Below are positions 1-12,509 of a DNA stretch of 64,000 bases, piece by piece. The position numbers were made by a program, and so were the translations under genes. Source of the stretch: Xenorhabdus hominickii (GTDB lineage Bacteria > Pseudomonadota > Gammaproteobacteria > Enterobacterales > Enterobacteriaceae); assembly GCF_002632725.1 (NCBI RefSeq), contig NZ_NJAI01000001.1:512915-576914 (forward strand), written 5' to 3'. Each line of letters begins with the position of its first letter. Positions within the stretch are counted from its first letter, which is position 1. The notes under the pieces are model-generated. The model was not told the DNA's origin. It did no database searches and saw only the letters and a list, made by a program, of their open reading frames with translations.

Positions 1-2
1 AG

Positions 3-125
3 GGAGAGTGGATAATAGCGGATTATTTAGAATTGCATCCGTCCGAAATATGGCCAAGCCGTTATTTCGACCCCAGAACAGGAGAGTTATTAGAAAGAAA
101 AATTCGAGATAAAAAGAATAATTAG
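3..125 (+). CDS. SfsB/Nlp (Ner-like) HTH regulator, C-terminal fragment
   Basis: Only the last 40 codons are present, because the gene starts upstream of the window. The readable tail includes IADYLELHPSEIWPSRY, then a DPRTGELLER segment and a lysine-rich end. That LxxxPSEIWPSRY ending is typical of the small Ner/Nlp (SfsB) phage-repressor-like DNA-binding proteins of Enterobacterales, which lie near mdh in related genomes. The stop is TAG at 123-125 and a strong hairpin follows. The family call rests on the tail alone. Confidence 0.6.
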   Translation, partial: GEWIIADYLELHPSEIWPSRYFDPRTGELLERKIRDKKNN

Positions 126-149
126 TTATCAATATAATTATTCAAAGAA

Positions 150-180
150 AAACCGCTAGTTATATTTTAACTAGCGGTTT
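150..180. terminator. Bidirectional Rho-independent terminator between sfsB-like gene and mdh
   Basis: A perfect 12-bp stem (150-161 and 169-180, AAACCGCTAGTT / AACTAGCGGTTT) surrounds a 7-nt AT loop. It has an A-run on the left and T residues on the right. It can end the sfsB-like transcript from the left and mdh from the right. Confidence 0.8.
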
Positions 181-237
181 TAGTTATTCAATATATTTAA
201 CTTAATTTGTATATTAATAAATTACGAATTAAATAAA

Positions 238-1176
238 TTAACCGTTAATAAATTTTTCGCCTAATTCAATATCTTTCTTCAAAACATCCAGCATATTATC
301 TAGTGACTTATGTTCAAAATCACTCAATTCGCCAATATCTAAACGCTCTTCGATACCATTCTTGCCTAAGCGAACAGGTTGAGCGAAGAAACGAGCATAT
401 TTACCGTCACTTTCGACATAGCTGCATTCGATAACATTGCTTTCGCCTTGCAGACCGCGGATCAGAGAAAGTCCCAGACGTGCCGCTGCCTGCCCCATCG
501 ATAGAGTTGCAGATCCGCCACCCGCTTTCGCTTCAACCACTTCAGTACCTGCGTTCTGGATACGTTTGGTCAATGCTTCAATTTCTTCATCAGTAAAACT
601 AACGCCAGGAACTTGAGACAGCAGTGGCAGAATAGTTACACCTGAATGCCCACCAATAACCGGAACTTCCAGCGCTTCTGGTTTCTTACCTTTCAGTTCA
701 GCAACAAACGTGTTTGAACGGATGATATCCAACGTTGTCACACCGAACAGACGGTTCTTATCGTAAACACCTTCTTTTTTCAAAACCTCAGCAGCAATCG
801 CTACGGTAGTATTGACAGGGTTAGTGATAATTCCGATTAATGCTTTTGGAGAAGTTTTAGCAACCTGCTGAACCAGATTACAAATAATCCCAGCATTGAT
901 GTTAAACAGGTCGGAACGATCCATACCCGGTTTACGTGCCACACCTGCAGAAATCAATACCACATCTGCACCTACCAATGCAGGGGTTGCATCTTCACCA
1001 GCAAAACCAGTGACTTTGACTTCCGTTGGGATATGGCTCAGATCGGCTGCCACACCTGGAGTCACCGGAGCAATGTCATACAAGGAAAGTTCTGAACCTG
1101 AAGGAAGTTGGGTCTTGAGTAGAAGGGCAAGTGCCTGACCAATACCACCGGCTGCACCGAGAACTGCAACTTTCAT
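238..1176 (-). CDS. mdh: Malate dehydrogenase (NAD)
   Basis: This is the TCA-cycle enzyme interconverting malate and oxaloacetate with NAD, a cytoplasmic homodimer. The protein has 312 residues, the E. coli length. The Rossmann motif GAAGGIGQ is at residues 7-14. The expected catalytic and substrate residues are present: Arg81, Arg87, Asn119, Arg153 and His177 (in GGHSG). The ATG is preceded by an AAGGAGT-like ribosome-binding site. It is divergent from argR with about 460 bp between them, as in E. coli, and a terminator lies downstream. Confidence 0.98.
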   Translation of the reverse strand: MKVAVLGAAGGIGQALALLLKTQLPSGSELSLYDIAPVTPGVAADLSHIPTEVKVTGFAGEDATPALVGADVVLISAGVARKPGMDRSDLFNINAGIICNLVQQVAKTSPKALIGIITNPVNTTVAIAAEVLKKEGVYDKNRLFGVTTLDIIRSNTFVAELKGKKPEALEVPVIGGHSGVTILPLLSQVPGVSFTDEEIEALTKRIQNAGTEVVEAKAGGGSATLSMGQAAARLGLSLIRGLQGESNVIECSYVESDGKYARFFAQPVRLGKNGIEERLDIGELSDFEHKSLDNMLDVLKKDIELGEKFING

Positions 1177-2110
<934 letters not shown>

Positions 2111-2194
2111 TCCTACTCGCTGTATGTCCATAAACCTGCGAACAGACACAGCGAAACACCAAAAGACACATCATATAATATTGCCTTATATGAA

Positions 2195-2225
2195 AAGAGG
2201 ATCGCCCAATAGGTACGATCCTCTT
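2195..2225. terminator. Bidirectional terminator between convergent argR and mpl
   Basis: A perfect 10-bp stem AAGAGGATCG / CGATCCTCTT (2195-2204 and 2216-2225) has an 11-nt loop. It lies between two convergent genes. Flanking A and T tracts are short. Confidence 0.65.
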
Positions 2226-2244
2226 ACTCCAATCCATTTTCCGA

Positions 2245-3615
2245 TCAGGCAGCATTTGCCTTCTTAGCCAATGCAGTCAGCAACTTATCATGAATGCCAC
2301 CAAACCCACCATTGCTCATAATCAGGATATGATCACCTGGCTGGGCTGTTTCAGCAATCATCCGAATCAAAGCATCAATATCAGTACTCCAACGAGCAGG
2401 CTGAATACATTGCTCCGCAATTTCAATTACCTGCAACGGAATGTTGGCTGGTTGATAGAGAAAAACTTCATCAGCACGTCCCAGAGACGGCGCGATATCA
2501 TTTTTGCTCATGCCCATTTTCATAGTATTAGAACGAGGTTCCAAGACAGCAAGAATACGAGCCATCCCGCCGACTTTACTTCTCAGTGCTTCCAACGTAG
2601 CTAAAATAGCCGTCGGATGATGGGCAAAATCGTCATAAACCGAGACACCATTCACTTCGTCACGTAACTCAAGCCGGCGGCGGGCATTGATAAATTCCCC
2701 CAAAGCCTGACAAGCATCAGCAGGTTGCACCCCAACATGACGGGCTGCCGCAATCGCGATCAAACCATTATGCATATTGTGTTCACCTACGAGTGACCAA
2801 TTGACTTCCCCAACCAGTTCACCATGATGAAATACTTGATAGTTGCTACTATCCTGACTGACTTTCTTCGCCTGCCACTCTCCGGTTTCTCCGAGCTGTT
2901 CCAACTCACTCCAGCATCCCATTGCAAGTACATGTTTCAGATTGATGTCACTATCGGGAACAATGATCTTACCTGTACTCGGCACAACTCTGACAAGATG
3001 ATGGAACTGTTTTTGAATAGCCGCCAAATTTTCAAAAATATCGGCATGATCAAATTCGAGATTATTCATAATCAGCGTACGGGGGCTGTAATGCACAAAT
3101 TTTGAACGTTTGTCAAAAAAGGCACTGTCATATTCATCCGCTTCAATCACAAAAAACGGGCTATCTCCGATTTGTGCAGAAACCTCAAAATTACCCGGTA
3201 CACCACCGATCAAGAATCCCGGTTTATAGCCACAAGCTTCCAAAATCCACGCCAACATACCTGCCGTTGTCGTTTTACCGTGAGTTCCCGCAACAGCCAA
3301 TACCCAACGTTCAGGTAAAACGTGATCATGCAACCACTGTGGGCCGGAGGTATAAGGGATACCACGATCCAACACCATTTCTACGCAGGGATTACCGCGA
3401 GTCATGGCATTACCTATGATCACTATATCTGGCACCGGATCGAGTTGTGCAGGATCGTATCCTTGAATCAGCTCAATACCCTGTTTTTTCAATAGGGTGC
3501 TCATTGGTGGATACACATTGGCATCAGAGCCGATAACTTCATGACCCAATGCACGAGCGAGGAGTGCTAGCCCTCCCATGAAAGTACCGCAAATGCCAAG
3601 AATATGAATACGCAT
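2245..3615 (-). CDS. mpl: UDP-N-acetylmuramate:L-Ala-gamma-D-Glu-meso-DAP ligase
   Basis: Mpl recycles murein tripeptide by ligating it to UDP-MurNAc in the cytoplasm with ATP. The 456-residue protein has the Mur-ligase architecture: an N-terminal Rossmann domain (IHILGICGTFMGG), a central ATPase with P-loop GTHGKTT at 110-116, and a C-terminal binding domain with an FAHHPTA segment. It diverges from fbp, a pairing conserved in E. coli, and converges on argR across a shared hairpin. The start ATG is the only sensible one for full length. Confidence 0.97.
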   Translation of the reverse strand: MRIHILGICGTFMGGLALLARALGHEVIGSDANVYPPMSTLLKKQGIELIQGYDPAQLDPVPDIVIIGNAMTRGNPCVEMVLDRGIPYTSGPQWLHDHVLPERWVLAVAGTHGKTTTAGMLAWILEACGYKPGFLIGGVPGNFEVSAQIGDSPFFVIEADEYDSAFFDKRSKFVHYSPRTLIMNNLEFDHADIFENLAAIQKQFHHLVRVVPSTGKIIVPDSDINLKHVLAMGCWSELEQLGETGEWQAKKVSQDSSNYQVFHHGELVGEVNWSLVGEHNMHNGLIAIAAARHVGVQPADACQALGEFINARRRLELRDEVNGVSVYDDFAHHPTAILATLEALRSKVGGMARILAVLEPRSNTMKMGMSKNDIAPSLGRADEVFLYQPANIPLQVIEIAEQCIQPARWSTDIDALIRMIAETAQPGDHILIMSNGGFGGIHDKLLTALAKKANAA

Positions 3616-3787
3616 TTATTTCTATCCAATATCATGAACTGTATCACTATTCTAACCATCAAATCGGAGATTAGAAATGCAATAGCCTATCAATCAACTC
3701 ATTCTTTAGCTAAACTGCCGCGCATAAGTGCAACACGCAAGTGCAGCACGCTCTCTAAAACCACAATCAAATTCAGGACTTTTCGTC

Positions 3788-4792
3788 ATGAAAACATTAG
3801 GCGAATTCATCGTCGAGAAACAGCAAGACTTTCCTCATGCTACAGGTGAACTGACTGCCCTGCTTTCTGCTATCAAACTGGGCGCCAAAATCATTCATCG
3901 GGATATCAACAAAGCCGGGTTAGTGGATATTTTAGGTACCAGTGGTGTATCGAATGTTCAGGGTGAAGTTCAGATGAAGCTGGACTTGTATGCCAATGAG
4001 AAATTGAAGGCTGCATTAAAAGCTCGTGGTGAAGTAGCAGGTATCGCTTCCGAAGAAGAAGATGAGATCGTTATCTTTGATGGCGACCGTGCAGAAAATG
4101 CGAAGTATGTTGTTTTGATGGACCCACTGGATGGTTCTTCGAATATTGATGTAAACGTTTCCGTCGGGACTATTTTCTCAATTTACCATCGAATTACGCC
4201 AATTGGGCAGCCCGTTACTGAAGAAGATTTCCTGCAACCGGGAAGTCATCAGGTTGCAGCAGGTTATGTGGTTTATGGCTCTTCCACAATGTTGGTTTAC
4301 ACCACGGGTTGCGGAGTTCATACATTCACTTACGATCCTTCCCTTGGCGTTTTCTGCCTGACCCATGAGAAAGTTCAATTCCCAGAAAAAGGCAATATGT
4401 ACTCGATCAACGAAGGGAACTACATCAAATTCCCGATGGGCGTGAAAAAGTACATCAAATATTGTCAGGAACAGGATGAAGCCACCCAGCGCCCTTACAC
4501 CACCCGTTATATCGGCTCTCTGGTTGCAGATTTCCACCGTAACCTTTTGAAAGGCGGTATCTATATTTACCCAAGCACCGCAAGCCACCCAACCGGCAAA
4601 CTACGCCTGCTTTATGAGTGCAACCCAATTGCATTTCTGGCTGAACAGGCTGGCGGCAAAGCCAGCGATGGTGCTAACCGCATTCTGGACATCACACCAA
4701 ATAAACTACACCAGCGTGTACCTTTCTTTGTAGGCATGAAATCCATGGTGGAAAAAGCCGAAAGTTTTATGGCTGAATACCCTGACGAATAA
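3788..4792 (+). CDS. fbp: Fructose-1,6-bisphosphatase class I
   Basis: This is the gluconeogenic phosphatase converting fructose-1,6-bisphosphate to fructose-6-phosphate. The open frame extends 20 codons further upstream, but ATG 3788 ([12 protein letters not shown]) has an AGGA box at the right spacing and gives 334 residues, the family length. The metal-binding loop DPLDGSSN is at residues 112-119 and the acidic EEEDE stretch at 89-93. It is divergent from mpl. A weak AGAGGC/GCCTCT hairpin at 4841-4860 follows but lacks a U-tract. Confidence 0.97.
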   Translation: MKTLGEFIVEKQQDFPHATGELTALLSAIKLGAKIIHRDINKAGLVDILGTSGVSNVQGEVQMKLDLYANEKLKAALKARGEVAGIASEEEDEIVIFDGDRAENAKYVVLMDPLDGSSNIDVNVSVGTIFSIYHRITPIGQPVTEEDFLQPGSHQVAAGYVVYGSSTMLVYTTGCGVHTFTYDPSLGVFCLTHEKVQFPEKGNMYSINEGNYIKFPMGVKKYIKYCQEQDEATQRPYTTRYIGSLVADFHRNLLKGGIYIYPSTASHPTGKLRLLYECNPIAFLAEQAGGKASDGANRILDITPNKLHQRVPFFVGMKSMVEKAESFMAEYPDE

Positions 4793-4958
4793 GTCAGTTT
4801 ATTGCGTAGTTATGTAGTGAGTAGTTATGTGGTTAATTGAAGAGGCGAAGGTTAGCCTCTCTAACTTATCTAACTTATCTAACTGACTCTACCTCAATTA
4901 ATCTACCGGAGTACAGGTGTAACACAGAAAAATGGAATTACTTTAAGTCTGTTTTGGC

Positions 4959-4964
4959 TATAAT
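4959..4964 (+). promoter_or_regulatory. -10 element of the ppa promoter
   Basis: A perfect TATAAT at 4959-4964 lies about 40 bp before the ppa ATG. No good -35 is visible at 16-18 bp upstream, so the promoter may depend on an extended or upstream element. Confidence 0.55.
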
Positions 4965-5006
4965 ACCCGGCACTCCATTTTGGTTTGAAATTGAAGGAAA
5001 CCTTTT

Positions 5007-5537
5007 ATGAGCCTGAACAACGTACCAGCGGGTAAAGAACTGCCTGAAGATATCTATGTCATCATTGAGATCCCAGCAAACGCAGATCCAATTAAATATG
5101 AAGTAGATAAAGAGTCTAGCGCTCTGTTTGTAGACCGCTTCATGTCTACCGCTATGTTCTATCCTTGCAACTACGGTTATATCAATAATACTCTGTCTCT
5201 GGATGGCGACCCTGTTGATGTACTGGTTCCAACTCCATACCCATTGCAGCCAGGTTCCGTCATCCGCTGCCGTCCAGTTGGTGTTCTGAAAATGACCGAC
5301 GAATCCGGTGAAGATGCAAAACTGGTCGCTGTTCCTCATACCAAACTGAGCAAAGAATACGATCACATCAAAGATGTGAACGATCTGCCAGAACTGCTGC
5401 GTGCTCAAATCACTCACTTCTTCGAGCATTATAAAGATCTGGAAAGCGGCAAATGGGTTAAAGTTGATGGCTGGGACAATGTCGAGGCCGCTAAAGCTGA
5501 AATTATTTCTTCTTTCGAACGCGCTGCAAAAAAATAA
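5007..5537 (+). CDS. ppa: Inorganic pyrophosphatase
   Basis: This is a family I soluble pyrophosphatase hydrolysing PPi to two phosphates, an essential hexamer in E. coli. At 176 residues it is exactly the E. coli length. The signature DGDPVD carries Asp66, Asp68 and Asp71 (65, 67 and 70 in mature E. coli numbering), which bind the magnesium ions. The start has a GAAGGAAA ribosome-binding site. It is monocistronic, with its own -10 box and a strong terminator. Confidence 0.98.
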   Translation: MSLNNVPAGKELPEDIYVIIEIPANADPIKYEVDKESSALFVDRFMSTAMFYPCNYGYINNTLSLDGDPVDVLVPTPYPLQPGSVIRCRPVGVLKMTDESGEDAKLVAVPHTKLSKEYDHIKDVNDLPELLRAQITHFFEHYKDLESGKWVKVDGWDNVEAAKAEIISSFERAAKK

Positions 5538-5569
5538 TTCCTGCGGTTAACCGCAAGTTTTAATTGCAA

Positions 5570-5602
5570 AAAACCTCTGTACCCATCAGGGACAGAGGTT
5601 TT
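5570..5602 (+). terminator. ppa terminator
   Basis: AAAACCTCTGT pairs with ACAGAGGTTTT (5570-5580 and 5592-5602). An extra CCC/GGG extends the stem past a one-base bulge, and a T-rich tail follows. Confidence 0.85.
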
Positions 5603-5687
5603 TGTTTGGCTCTGATTTTGATCAAAATCGGTTTGATTAAAATAGTTTTTAAAAACAGAGATTACGCTAATCGCAAATCACTGAGCT

Positions 5688-6035
5688 TTATTCTTCTCCG
5701 TGGCGCTTTAACCAGTCACCACTTGTTATCCGATCCAATCCCTCGACAGGCAATTTATAAAGATAAATCCACGCCTTACCGTAAGGTGTTTCAATCAGTT
5801 CCCTTAGATACTCCTGAGAGTTCTTTTTCAATTCATCCAGTTCTGTCAGGATAGATGGCGTAATACGATATACTTCGCATTCAATTGTCCCTTCACCACG
5901 AATAACCGCCGGATAATGCCCTAGGTCATAAATTTCATAACCTTCTAAACTGTATTCTCCTAACAGTTGGGCATCTGTCATCCAGTGATGATTACCTTGT
6001 TTGCGCCTCAGGCTGCCATAAACAATAACTCGCAT
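5688..6035 (-). CDS. ytfP: Gamma-glutamylcyclotransferase-fold protein YtfP
   Basis: This is a small 115-residue protein of the GGCT/BtrG superfamily. The diagnostic VYGSLRRKQGNHHWM is at the N-terminus, where VYGSLR forms the substrate loop. Its cellular function in enterobacteria is not established. It lies 2 bp downstream of tamB on the same strand, so it is probably co-transcribed with tamA-tamB, as in E. coli. It is convergent with ppa. Confidence 0.9.
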   Translation of the reverse strand: MRVIVYGSLRRKQGNHHWMTDAQLLGEYSLEGYEIYDLGHYPAVIRGEGTIECEVYRITPSILTELDELKKNSQEYLRELIETPYGKAWIYLYKLPVEGLDRITSGDWLKRHGEE

Positions 6036-6037
6036 TT

Positions 6038-9000
6038 TTAAAACTCAAACTCATAGAGCAGATCTAAAGCTTGATCAATACCAGATACTGCTTCTAGATA
6101 CAATCTTGGCATAACGCGATAACGCAATGTCAGTGTCGCCAACGAGTCAAAAATACCGACACCATACTTCACTTGTAAGTCTTTGGTTATTCTGCCACTG
6201 ACGACAACTTGGGATTTATCGCCAACACCTTGCGTATCCAAAGCCAGATCAGAGACACCAAAAGTTTCACCTATCTTGCCCACTATCTGACCACTCTGGG
6301 CTACCCCCAAGCCAATCAACATGGCTGTCATCTGGGAGTTGTCAGAATCCCCTTTTTCCAAACCTTCCCCACGTAGCAGGTAAGACAGAGCTTCCTGCTG
6401 TGATTTGACAGGATCAGAGAAAACTTCTACTTTGGGTCTGTCCGCTAGCCCTGTCACTCTCACTCCGGCAATAACTTTATTTGCCGTCGATTCGGGGTTA
6501 CGAATCGCTTCAATATTCAATAAAGGCTGATCTGGCGGGCCAGAGAACATAATCGTTCCTTTACGCACCTGCAAATCTTGCCCATAAGCACGAAAACGCC
6601 CTTCTGGAATATCAATCTGACCATTCAGCCCCAGCCCTTGTTTATCCTGAAGGACTTTCAACGCGCCTTTTAGCTGGGCTTGCAGACCAAATGCACTCAG
6701 GCGTACATCATTGCCAATATGAATATTTAAGTTGCTTTGAATCAAAATAGGCGATTTTTTCTTCTCGATTGGCTGACGGTTTTTATCCAACATCACCTCA
6801 TCTGAAGAAACACCGACTGCCGATTCAGGCAATTCCTGAACCGTAATACGCGCCCAAGGAATATCTACATTACCGTTCAGTTTCAGTAAGCTTGGTGTCG
6901 CTTCCAGTACCAAATCCGGGCTGACATCCACTTTCACCATCGGTGGAACGATGATTCGTATTTTGTCGCTATGTGCTGAGATTCTGGCGTGCCATACATT
7001 TAAATTACGCCAGCCAGCATCACCATTCAGATTCAATTGCCCATTAGGGGTTTTAATCATCCCCTCCAAATCAGAACGGACACCATCAAAATGAACGGCT
7101 AATTGACCTTTAGATATATCGAATGGCAACCAATGGCTAATTACCTGCAAATCATCAGCTTTCAGTAGACCAAATAACAGGGGATGCTTGGCATTCCCGC
7201 CAAAACGCAAATTCGCATTCAGAGCGCCTTCCGCTTTTTCACCTTTACCCAAAATAGGCTTAATCAGCTTCAAGGAGAGATCTTGAATATCTACCGATCC
7301 CGATAATTTGCGGCTGCCTTCTAAATCAGCCACCTGAACATTGCCGTTTAAATGCCCATTTCCAGCCAGTTTGAATAACCATGCCAAATTTGCTTTACCA
7401 TTTGTTAACCCAGCGTTCAAAGTCAGTGTGTCAAAACTAACGGGAAGAGTGATACCTTCCACAACCTGACGAACTTGAACACCATTTCCTTGCAAGGCGA
7501 TTTTTGCCTGCGGCAATCCATGATTTGCCGTCCACTTAACATCGGCATTACCGCTGAACACGCCCTTGAGCTGCGTGCTTTTATCAAGGAATGGCTGAAC
7601 CATCGCTAAATCAAATCGTTCAAAGACAATTTGTGCATGACCGCTAGCACCCGCTTCAATCGGTTTAGGAATACAAACCTGAGCATTAGGATTGAGCCAG
7701 CAGTGCGTTCCGATCGTGACTTTCTGTTGTAAATTCAAATAATCGATGGCTACCGCTTTGCTTAGGCGCCATTCACCCACTGGCGTATCAAAATAGGTAT
7801 TATTGATATTGCCTTTCCAGCGCTCCTGCTGGCGATCAAAACTGCCATTGAGTGCCAACTGCCCTGATACGGGATTACCCTCAACCTTCAACTGTAAATT
7901 ATGCTGTTTTTCTGTGCCCTTAGCATTGAGCGTCAAGCTATTGATGATCAAATTCGCCTGTTTCAGTTGGTGAACCACAACCGATAACTGCCCTTCAATT
8001 TGTTTACTAGAACGCACATCTCCTTTAATCGTGGCGCTACCCACTCGCAGTTCATCTTGCCAACGCAACCCACGAGCGTTCAAATCTGCCACGATTTGAG
8101 GTGCCTTCATGTTGCCACACAGTTTGATATTCCCCGTAATCAGACCGGCCAACCCCGGCAATAAGCCATTTAATTGCGGCGCATTAATTTCACCATCCAG
8201 TTTCCACGCTTCATCCGTAAGCCGGCCTTGAACATTTAGCGTATTGTGCCCAAGTACGAGATCGAATTGAGGAATATCCCACTGCCCAGCCGCATTACCC
8301 GATGCCTTGCCATGGGCTTTAACCACGTTCTGTTTCACATGACCATTAAGGCTAATTTCAGGGATTTGGAGCTGCCAACTTCCCCCATACAGGCTACCCC
8401 GCACCGCTATTTCACCATCCATTTTGGCAGGCCATTCCGGCCATTGTTTGGCTGTATTGATGTCATCTAAAATCAGCTTGGCATTCCAGCTAATTGCTTT
8501 ACTCCAATCAACAACACCGGTTACATCCGCTTTTCCCTGTAATGCAGCTAAACGCAAACGGGTGAGTCTGAGTAACTCTTCATTGCCCTTCGCATCCAGC
8601 ATCAGCAATGCCGGAGGAATATCACTCCCCTTAATATCAGAGCGGAGAGAAAGATCGTAACCACTGGCCTGCCCATTAAGACGCAGTTTGACGCCATCAA
8701 GCTGATAATCTGATTTGCCGGTTAATGGCCATTGAAGTTGTTTACTTTCCAGTGTCAAGCGTACAGGCAGGCCAGCCTGTGCTAATTCAGTCTGCGCATC
8801 CAGACTAGCGACAATAGGCCCAGAAAGATGCAACGCGAGATCGAGCTGCTGCAACAAAGCGCCATTTAACGTTAAATCAACCTGCTGACCTTGCAATTCC
8901 TTCAAACCAATATTATCTACATCGCCAACATCACCTTTAATCGCGAGCTTAACTGGCCACTGTTCAGCAAGCGTTACTGTTCCCTTAATTGCAAGTGAAC

Positions 9001-9823
9001 CTTCCGGTGCCTGTACACTCAACGTTTGTATATCGATTTGTTGCCCTTGATTGCTGGCTTGTAGCCGCAGATCATTGACTGTAATGTCGTTATTCCCAGT
9101 CAAACGAAGTTGACTGCCATGAATGCTTTCTACTGTGATATCAAGAGGAATAGGAACATTTGGTAATTCTGCCAAAAGAGGTTTGGCAAACAGCGCCTTT
9201 AAGGTTTCTCCCAATGATTTCTCAGCTTCAACCTGCTGACTGTTTTTTTGCTCTGTATTGATGTGTTCAGAGGATGTTTTTGGCAACGCAACCAATAGGT
9301 TGCTGATTGCCGTAGGCTTCAATACCAGTTTTTTTTCCTGCCACTGAGCGCCAGCCTTAAATTCATCCAATGCAATAGCAATATCATCTACCTTGACGTG
9401 GACATTTTTCAAAGCCAGCAAATCCAGTGAGATAGGATACGGTGTTTTCAACTCAGTCAGTGGTTTCGAATCAGGGGAGGGTTCGGATGGTGGAAGCTCA
9501 GCCGTATTCACCGAAACCAAGACACCTTCGGTCGTCAAGGCATTGACACAGACATGACTGTGCCGCAAACAGGAAAGTCGTAGTGAAAGATGTAAATTGT
9601 CAGCGCTGACATTAACTCCCGGCATCTGATATTTCATGCCTTTTAGCGTTAAATCACGCCAACCTCCGCTGACACTGGCAATTTCCAATCCCGGCACCCA
9701 ACGCGCCGCACTATTAATCATAAAGTGCAAACCCGCTTGTGTGCCAACCAATCCCACAACCGTCACCAATAACAGGCCAACAATCAGTAGAAAAGCAATA
9801 CTAAACCTTTTCACCCACCTCAT
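6038..9823 (-). CDS. tamB: TamB, inner-membrane bridge protein of outer-membrane assembly and lipid transport
   Basis: TamB works with TamA in the translocation and assembly module and belongs to the AsmA-like, bridge-like lipid transfer family. The 1261-residue protein has an uncleaved N-terminal transmembrane segment (residues about 7-30, [19 protein letters not shown]). A very long beta-rich periplasmic body follows, then a C-terminal DUF490-type domain (about 900-1261) ending in an aromatic residue (YEFEF). Its ATG overlaps the tamA stop (ATGA), so translation is coupled. Confidence 0.95.
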   Translation of the reverse strand: MRWVKRFSIAFLLIVGLLLVTVVGLVGTQAGLHFMINSAARWVPGLEIASVSGGWRDLTLKGMKYQMPGVNVSADNLHLSLRLSCLRHSHVCVNALTTEGVLVSVNTAELPPSEPSPDSKPLTELKTPYPISLDLLALKNVHVKVDDIAIALDEFKAGAQWQEKKLVLKPTAISNLLVALPKTSSEHINTEQKNSQQVEAEKSLGETLKALFAKPLLAELPNVPIPLDITVESIHGSQLRLTGNNDITVNDLRLQASNQGQQIDIQTLSVQAPEGSLAIKGTVTLAEQWPVKLAIKGDVGDVDNIGLKELQGQQVDLTLNGALLQQLDLALHLSGPIVASLDAQTELAQAGLPVRLTLESKQLQWPLTGKSDYQLDGVKLRLNGQASGYDLSLRSDIKGSDIPPALLMLDAKGNEELLRLTRLRLAALQGKADVTGVVDWSKAISWNAKLILDDINTAKQWPEWPAKMDGEIAVRGSLYGGSWQLQIPEISLNGHVKQNVVKAHGKASGNAAGQWDIPQFDLVLGHNTLNVQGRLTDEAWKLDGEINAPQLNGLLPGLAGLITGNIKLCGNMKAPQIVADLNARGLRWQDELRVGSATIKGDVRSSKQIEGQLSVVVHQLKQANLIINSLTLNAKGTEKQHNLQLKVEGNPVSGQLALNGSFDRQQERWKGNINNTYFDTPVGEWRLSKAVAIDYLNLQQKVTIGTHCWLNPNAQVCIPKPIEAGASGHAQIVFERFDLAMVQPFLDKSTQLKGVFSGNADVKWTANHGLPQAKIALQGNGVQVRQVVEGITLPVSFDTLTLNAGLTNGKANLAWLFKLAGNGHLNGNVQVADLEGSRKLSGSVDIQDLSLKLIKPILGKGEKAEGALNANLRFGGNAKHPLLFGLLKADDLQVISHWLPFDISKGQLAVHFDGVRSDLEGMIKTPNGQLNLNGDAGWRNLNVWHARISAHSDKIRIIVPPMVKVDVSPDLVLEATPSLLKLNGNVDIPWARITVQELPESAVGVSSDEVMLDKNRQPIEKKKSPILIQSNLNIHIGNDVRLSAFGLQAQLKGALKVLQDKQGLGLNGQIDIPEGRFRAYGQDLQVRKGTIMFSGPPDQPLLNIEAIRNPESTANKVIAGVRVTGLADRPKVEVFSDPVKSQQEALSYLLRGEGLEKGDSDNSQMTAMLIGLGVAQSGQIVGKIGETFGVSDLALDTQGVGDKSQVVVSGRITKDLQVKYGVGIFDSLATLTLRYRVMPRLYLEAVSGIDQALDLLYEFEF

Positions 9824-11562
9824 AGTTCAGCCCCTAAACCGATATAAAATTCAACATTATGATTGTTTGGATCTCCGAGCGGAGTCGCCACATCAAATTT
9901 TATCGGCCCAACAGGTGAAGCCCAGCGCACACCAATTCCTGCACCTGTTTTAAAATCACTCTTTCTAATATCGTCCACCGCTTCACCCGAATCTACAAAC
10001 AGGGCACTCCACCAGTTGCCATAAACATTATATTGATATTCCAACGAACCGACTGCCAGCTTTGATGCTCCAACTAATTTCCCTTTACTGTCTGTCGGTG
10101 AAATTTTCTGGTACTTATAACCTCGGATGCTGCGATCTCCCCCAGCAAAGAAACGAAGGTCGGGAGGCACTTTGTCGAATTCATTAGTTTCTATCCAGCC
10201 CAAATCCGCCCGCGCCACAAAACGGTGATTCTCCCGATACGTTCTGATCCAGACGTGATGTGCCTGTAACACGAAAAAATCGACATTGGACTGCCAACTT
10301 GTATCAGAAACATCAAGTGAGTAACGCTGGCTATCCCCCCAATAAGGCATGGTACCGCCACGTTGACGAATACGGCTGATACTTGCTCCCGGATAAAGCA
10401 ACATAGTAGTGTTTGTTACGTTGGCCTGCGTAAAGTGGCTAAAACTCCAGCGTAGATTAACGCCGTACTGCCAGCCAGTAAAACGATCCCAGTTACGGGA
10501 AAAGTTCAAAGTTGCCGTATCCGAAATGGTATCATTAATATCTTTACGTTTATAACCAGCTTGTAACTGATAATATTCTTCAAGAGGATTGACCTTAAGC
10601 GGCATTTTATAAGAGCCGTCAATGGCTTGGTCTCGTGCAGAAAGGTTAAGGTTGGTACTCAGGCTATGCCCACGTGAATTGAGCCATGGTTTTTTCCATT
10701 TTGCCTGAAGGCGGGGGCCAACATCCGTCGCATAACCTCCCCCTAATTCCACATAATTGGCAGAACGAGGCACTAAAGATGCGTCCAGCGGCAATAGCTT
10801 ATCCTTGCTTTCACGCCCCACCTTAAAATCGGGCACAACAACCGCTGAATTAAACCAACCAGTATCGACCAAACGACGGTTGAATTCGGCCAGTTGCTCT
10901 GAGGTGTAATATTCACCCTGTTTGAAAGGAATAAGATTATCTAGGTAAGTTTGACGAATTTGTGAACCATGAAATATCACAGGGCCAAAACGGTAACGCT
11001 GGCCGCTATCAAAATTGAAATCCCAATAAGATTTGAGTTGTTGTTGCTCGACACCAAGTTCACTTTTCTTCATCACCGCGTCAAAATACCCCTTCTTAAC
11101 AGCCAGATTAGTCAGTGAGCTCTTAAAATTCTCATATTCGCCATGATTCAGGATTTCTCCTTCCTTTGGCTTATTTTTTTTGATCAACTTTGCATAATCT
11201 TGGTCATCCTTCGCAGCACCTTCCAAATCCACGCTCACCTCAGCCACCCGAACAGGTTCCCCCGGCGTCACTATTGCAGTCAAAACAGGGCGGGAAGGAG
11301 GCGTTTTCTCTTCATACGTGAATTGGATCGTAGGATCGTAGTACCCTAATGGCCTGAGCCCCAAGCGTATAGCCTTCTCTACACGACCACGGAAACGCCC
11401 ATCTGGAGAAACTTCATCAGTGCTGATATTTGAAAGCTGCACCCTAGCATTTTTTTCCAGCTCGCCAGAAAGTCCTTCCACTTTCAGCCGTAAATTTGCA
11501 CTATAGGCTGATGGAGCTGTGACAGACACACAAAGCACACATATAAGGGGGTATCGTGACAC
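9820..11562 (-). CDS. tamA: TamA, Omp85-family outer-membrane protein
   Basis: TamA is the outer-membrane barrel of the TAM complex. The frame is open up to 11706, but the best start is GTG at 11560-11562. It has an AGGAG box 5 nt upstream and begins directly with a signal peptide ([21 protein letters not shown], cleaved before [10 protein letters not shown]). That gives 580 residues against 577 in E. coli. Three POTRA domains (about 22-265) precede the barrel, which has the [12 protein letters not shown] motif and ends GLGAEL. It is the first gene of tamA-tamB-ytfP. Confidence 0.93.
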   Translation of the reverse strand: MSRYPLICVLCVSVTAPSAYSANLRLKVEGLSGELEKNARVQLSNISTDEVSPDGRFRGRVEKAIRLGLRPLGYYDPTIQFTYEEKTPPSRPVLTAIVTPGEPVRVAEVSVDLEGAAKDDQDYAKLIKKNKPKEGEILNHGEYENFKSSLTNLAVKKGYFDAVMKKSELGVEQQQLKSYWDFNFDSGQRYRFGPVIFHGSQIRQTYLDNLIPFKQGEYYTSEQLAEFNRRLVDTGWFNSAVVVPDFKVGRESKDKLLPLDASLVPRSANYVELGGGYATDVGPRLQAKWKKPWLNSRGHSLSTNLNLSARDQAIDGSYKMPLKVNPLEEYYQLQAGYKRKDINDTISDTATLNFSRNWDRFTGWQYGVNLRWSFSHFTQANVTNTTMLLYPGASISRIRQRGGTMPYWGDSQRYSLDVSDTSWQSNVDFFVLQAHHVWIRTYRENHRFVARADLGWIETNEFDKVPPDLRFFAGGDRSIRGYKYQKISPTDSKGKLVGASKLAVGSLEYQYNVYGNWWSALFVDSGEAVDDIRKSDFKTGAGIGVRWASPVGPIKFDVATPLGDPNNHNVEFYIGLGAEL

Positions 11563-11699
11563 GCGAACTCCTAATATTTGTTTATCCGAGGAAGAAAGTC
11601 CAACGATATAAAAATGCTGCAATAATTTAATTCTGGTAAAGTTTGAAAGATATACAAGCAACCAATAATCATAAAATATGTCAAGAACGGGAGAGAATC

Positions 11700-12347
11700 T
11701 TGCCAAATTCAGCCGATGAAAGCCAACATGTTTCCCAACAGGATGCCTTATCTGGTAGGGCTACCCCATTAAATGTATCACCCTGCCACGCCATCACTCA
11801 GCATACGATAGATAACATACCGACAAATATGGAAATTGCCTATATAGGAATGGGATGTTTCTGGGGAGTTGAGCGACTGTTCTGGCAACAGGACGGCATT
11901 TACACAACTTCTGCAGGTTACAGTGGCGGAACTACACCAAATCCGACCTATGAAGAAGTCTGCACCGGCTTAACCGGGCATGCCGAAATCGTCAGAGTCG
12001 TATTTGATCCAACCAAAATCACTTATACACAGTTATTAACATTATTCTGGGAACAGCACGATCCCGCTCAAGGTATGCGTCAACATGGTGATATCGGGAC
12101 ACAATACCGTTCTGTCCTTTACACCGTTTCATCTCAACAATATGAACAGGCGATCGCCAGCCGTGATCAATTCCAGCAAGCGATGATTCAAAATGGTGAC
12201 CAACGCACTATCACCACAGAAATCCGCGAAGCCGGGCCATTCTATTTTGCAGAAGATTATCATCAGCAATACCTATACAAAAATCCAGAAGGATATTGTG
12301 GATTAGGCGGTCTCGGAATCTGTTTCCCTCCAACGCACAAAAACTAG
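11700..12347 (+). CDS. msrA: Peptide methionine-S-sulfoxide reductase MsrA
   Basis: MsrA repairs oxidised methionine (S epimer) in proteins with thioredoxin. The nucleophile lies in GMGCFWG (Cys53 in this numbering) and a resolving cysteine sits in the C-terminal GGLGICF. No ATG suits the family length. TTG at 11700 has a GGAG box 6 nt upstream and gives 215 residues (E. coli 212). Another TTG at 11643 would add 19 residues without family support. It is divergent from tamA. Confidence 0.93.
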   Translation: MPNSADESQHVSQQDALSGRATPLNVSPCHAITQHTIDNIPTNMEIAYIGMGCFWGVERLFWQQDGIYTTSAGYSGGTTPNPTYEEVCTGLTGHAEIVRVVFDPTKITYTQLLTLFWEQHDPAQGMRQHGDIGTQYRSVLYTVSSQQYEQAIASRDQFQQAMIQNGDQRTITTEIREAGPFYFAEDYHQQYLYKNPEGYCGLGGLGICFPPTHKN

Positions 12348-12354
12348 CCGATTT

Positions 12355-12387
12355 AGTTAGCCCAATGTTATAATCATCGGGCTAACT
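12355..12387 (+). terminator. Probable msrA terminator
   Basis: The 9-bp stem AGTTAGCCC / GGGCTAACT (12355-12363 and 12379-12387) has a 15-nt loop and lies 8 bp after the msrA stop. The tail is AT-rich but has no clean U-run. Confidence 0.5.
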
Positions 12388-12509
12388 TAAATTTAAGTTA
12401 TGGCAGGCAGCTCGCCGTAATATTTTTTATTTGTATAATTTTTCATCTCACCTCCAGTGTTATTCAAATAAAACCTACCCTATCGCTGGAGTTAAGACAC
12501 GGATACTTT

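Noticed and set aside
4178..4588. 136-codon minus-strand frame inside fbp
   Set aside because: It lies fully within fbp on the other strand, and the translation is unlike any protein family.
4841..4860. fbp terminator
   Set aside because: The AGAGGC/GCCTCT stem is only 6 bp and is followed by CTAACTTATC instead of a U-run.
11643..11699. TTG-initiated 19-residue extension of msrA
   Set aside because: It has no good ribosome-binding site, and the extension exceeds the family length. The TTG at 11700 has GGAG at 6 nt.
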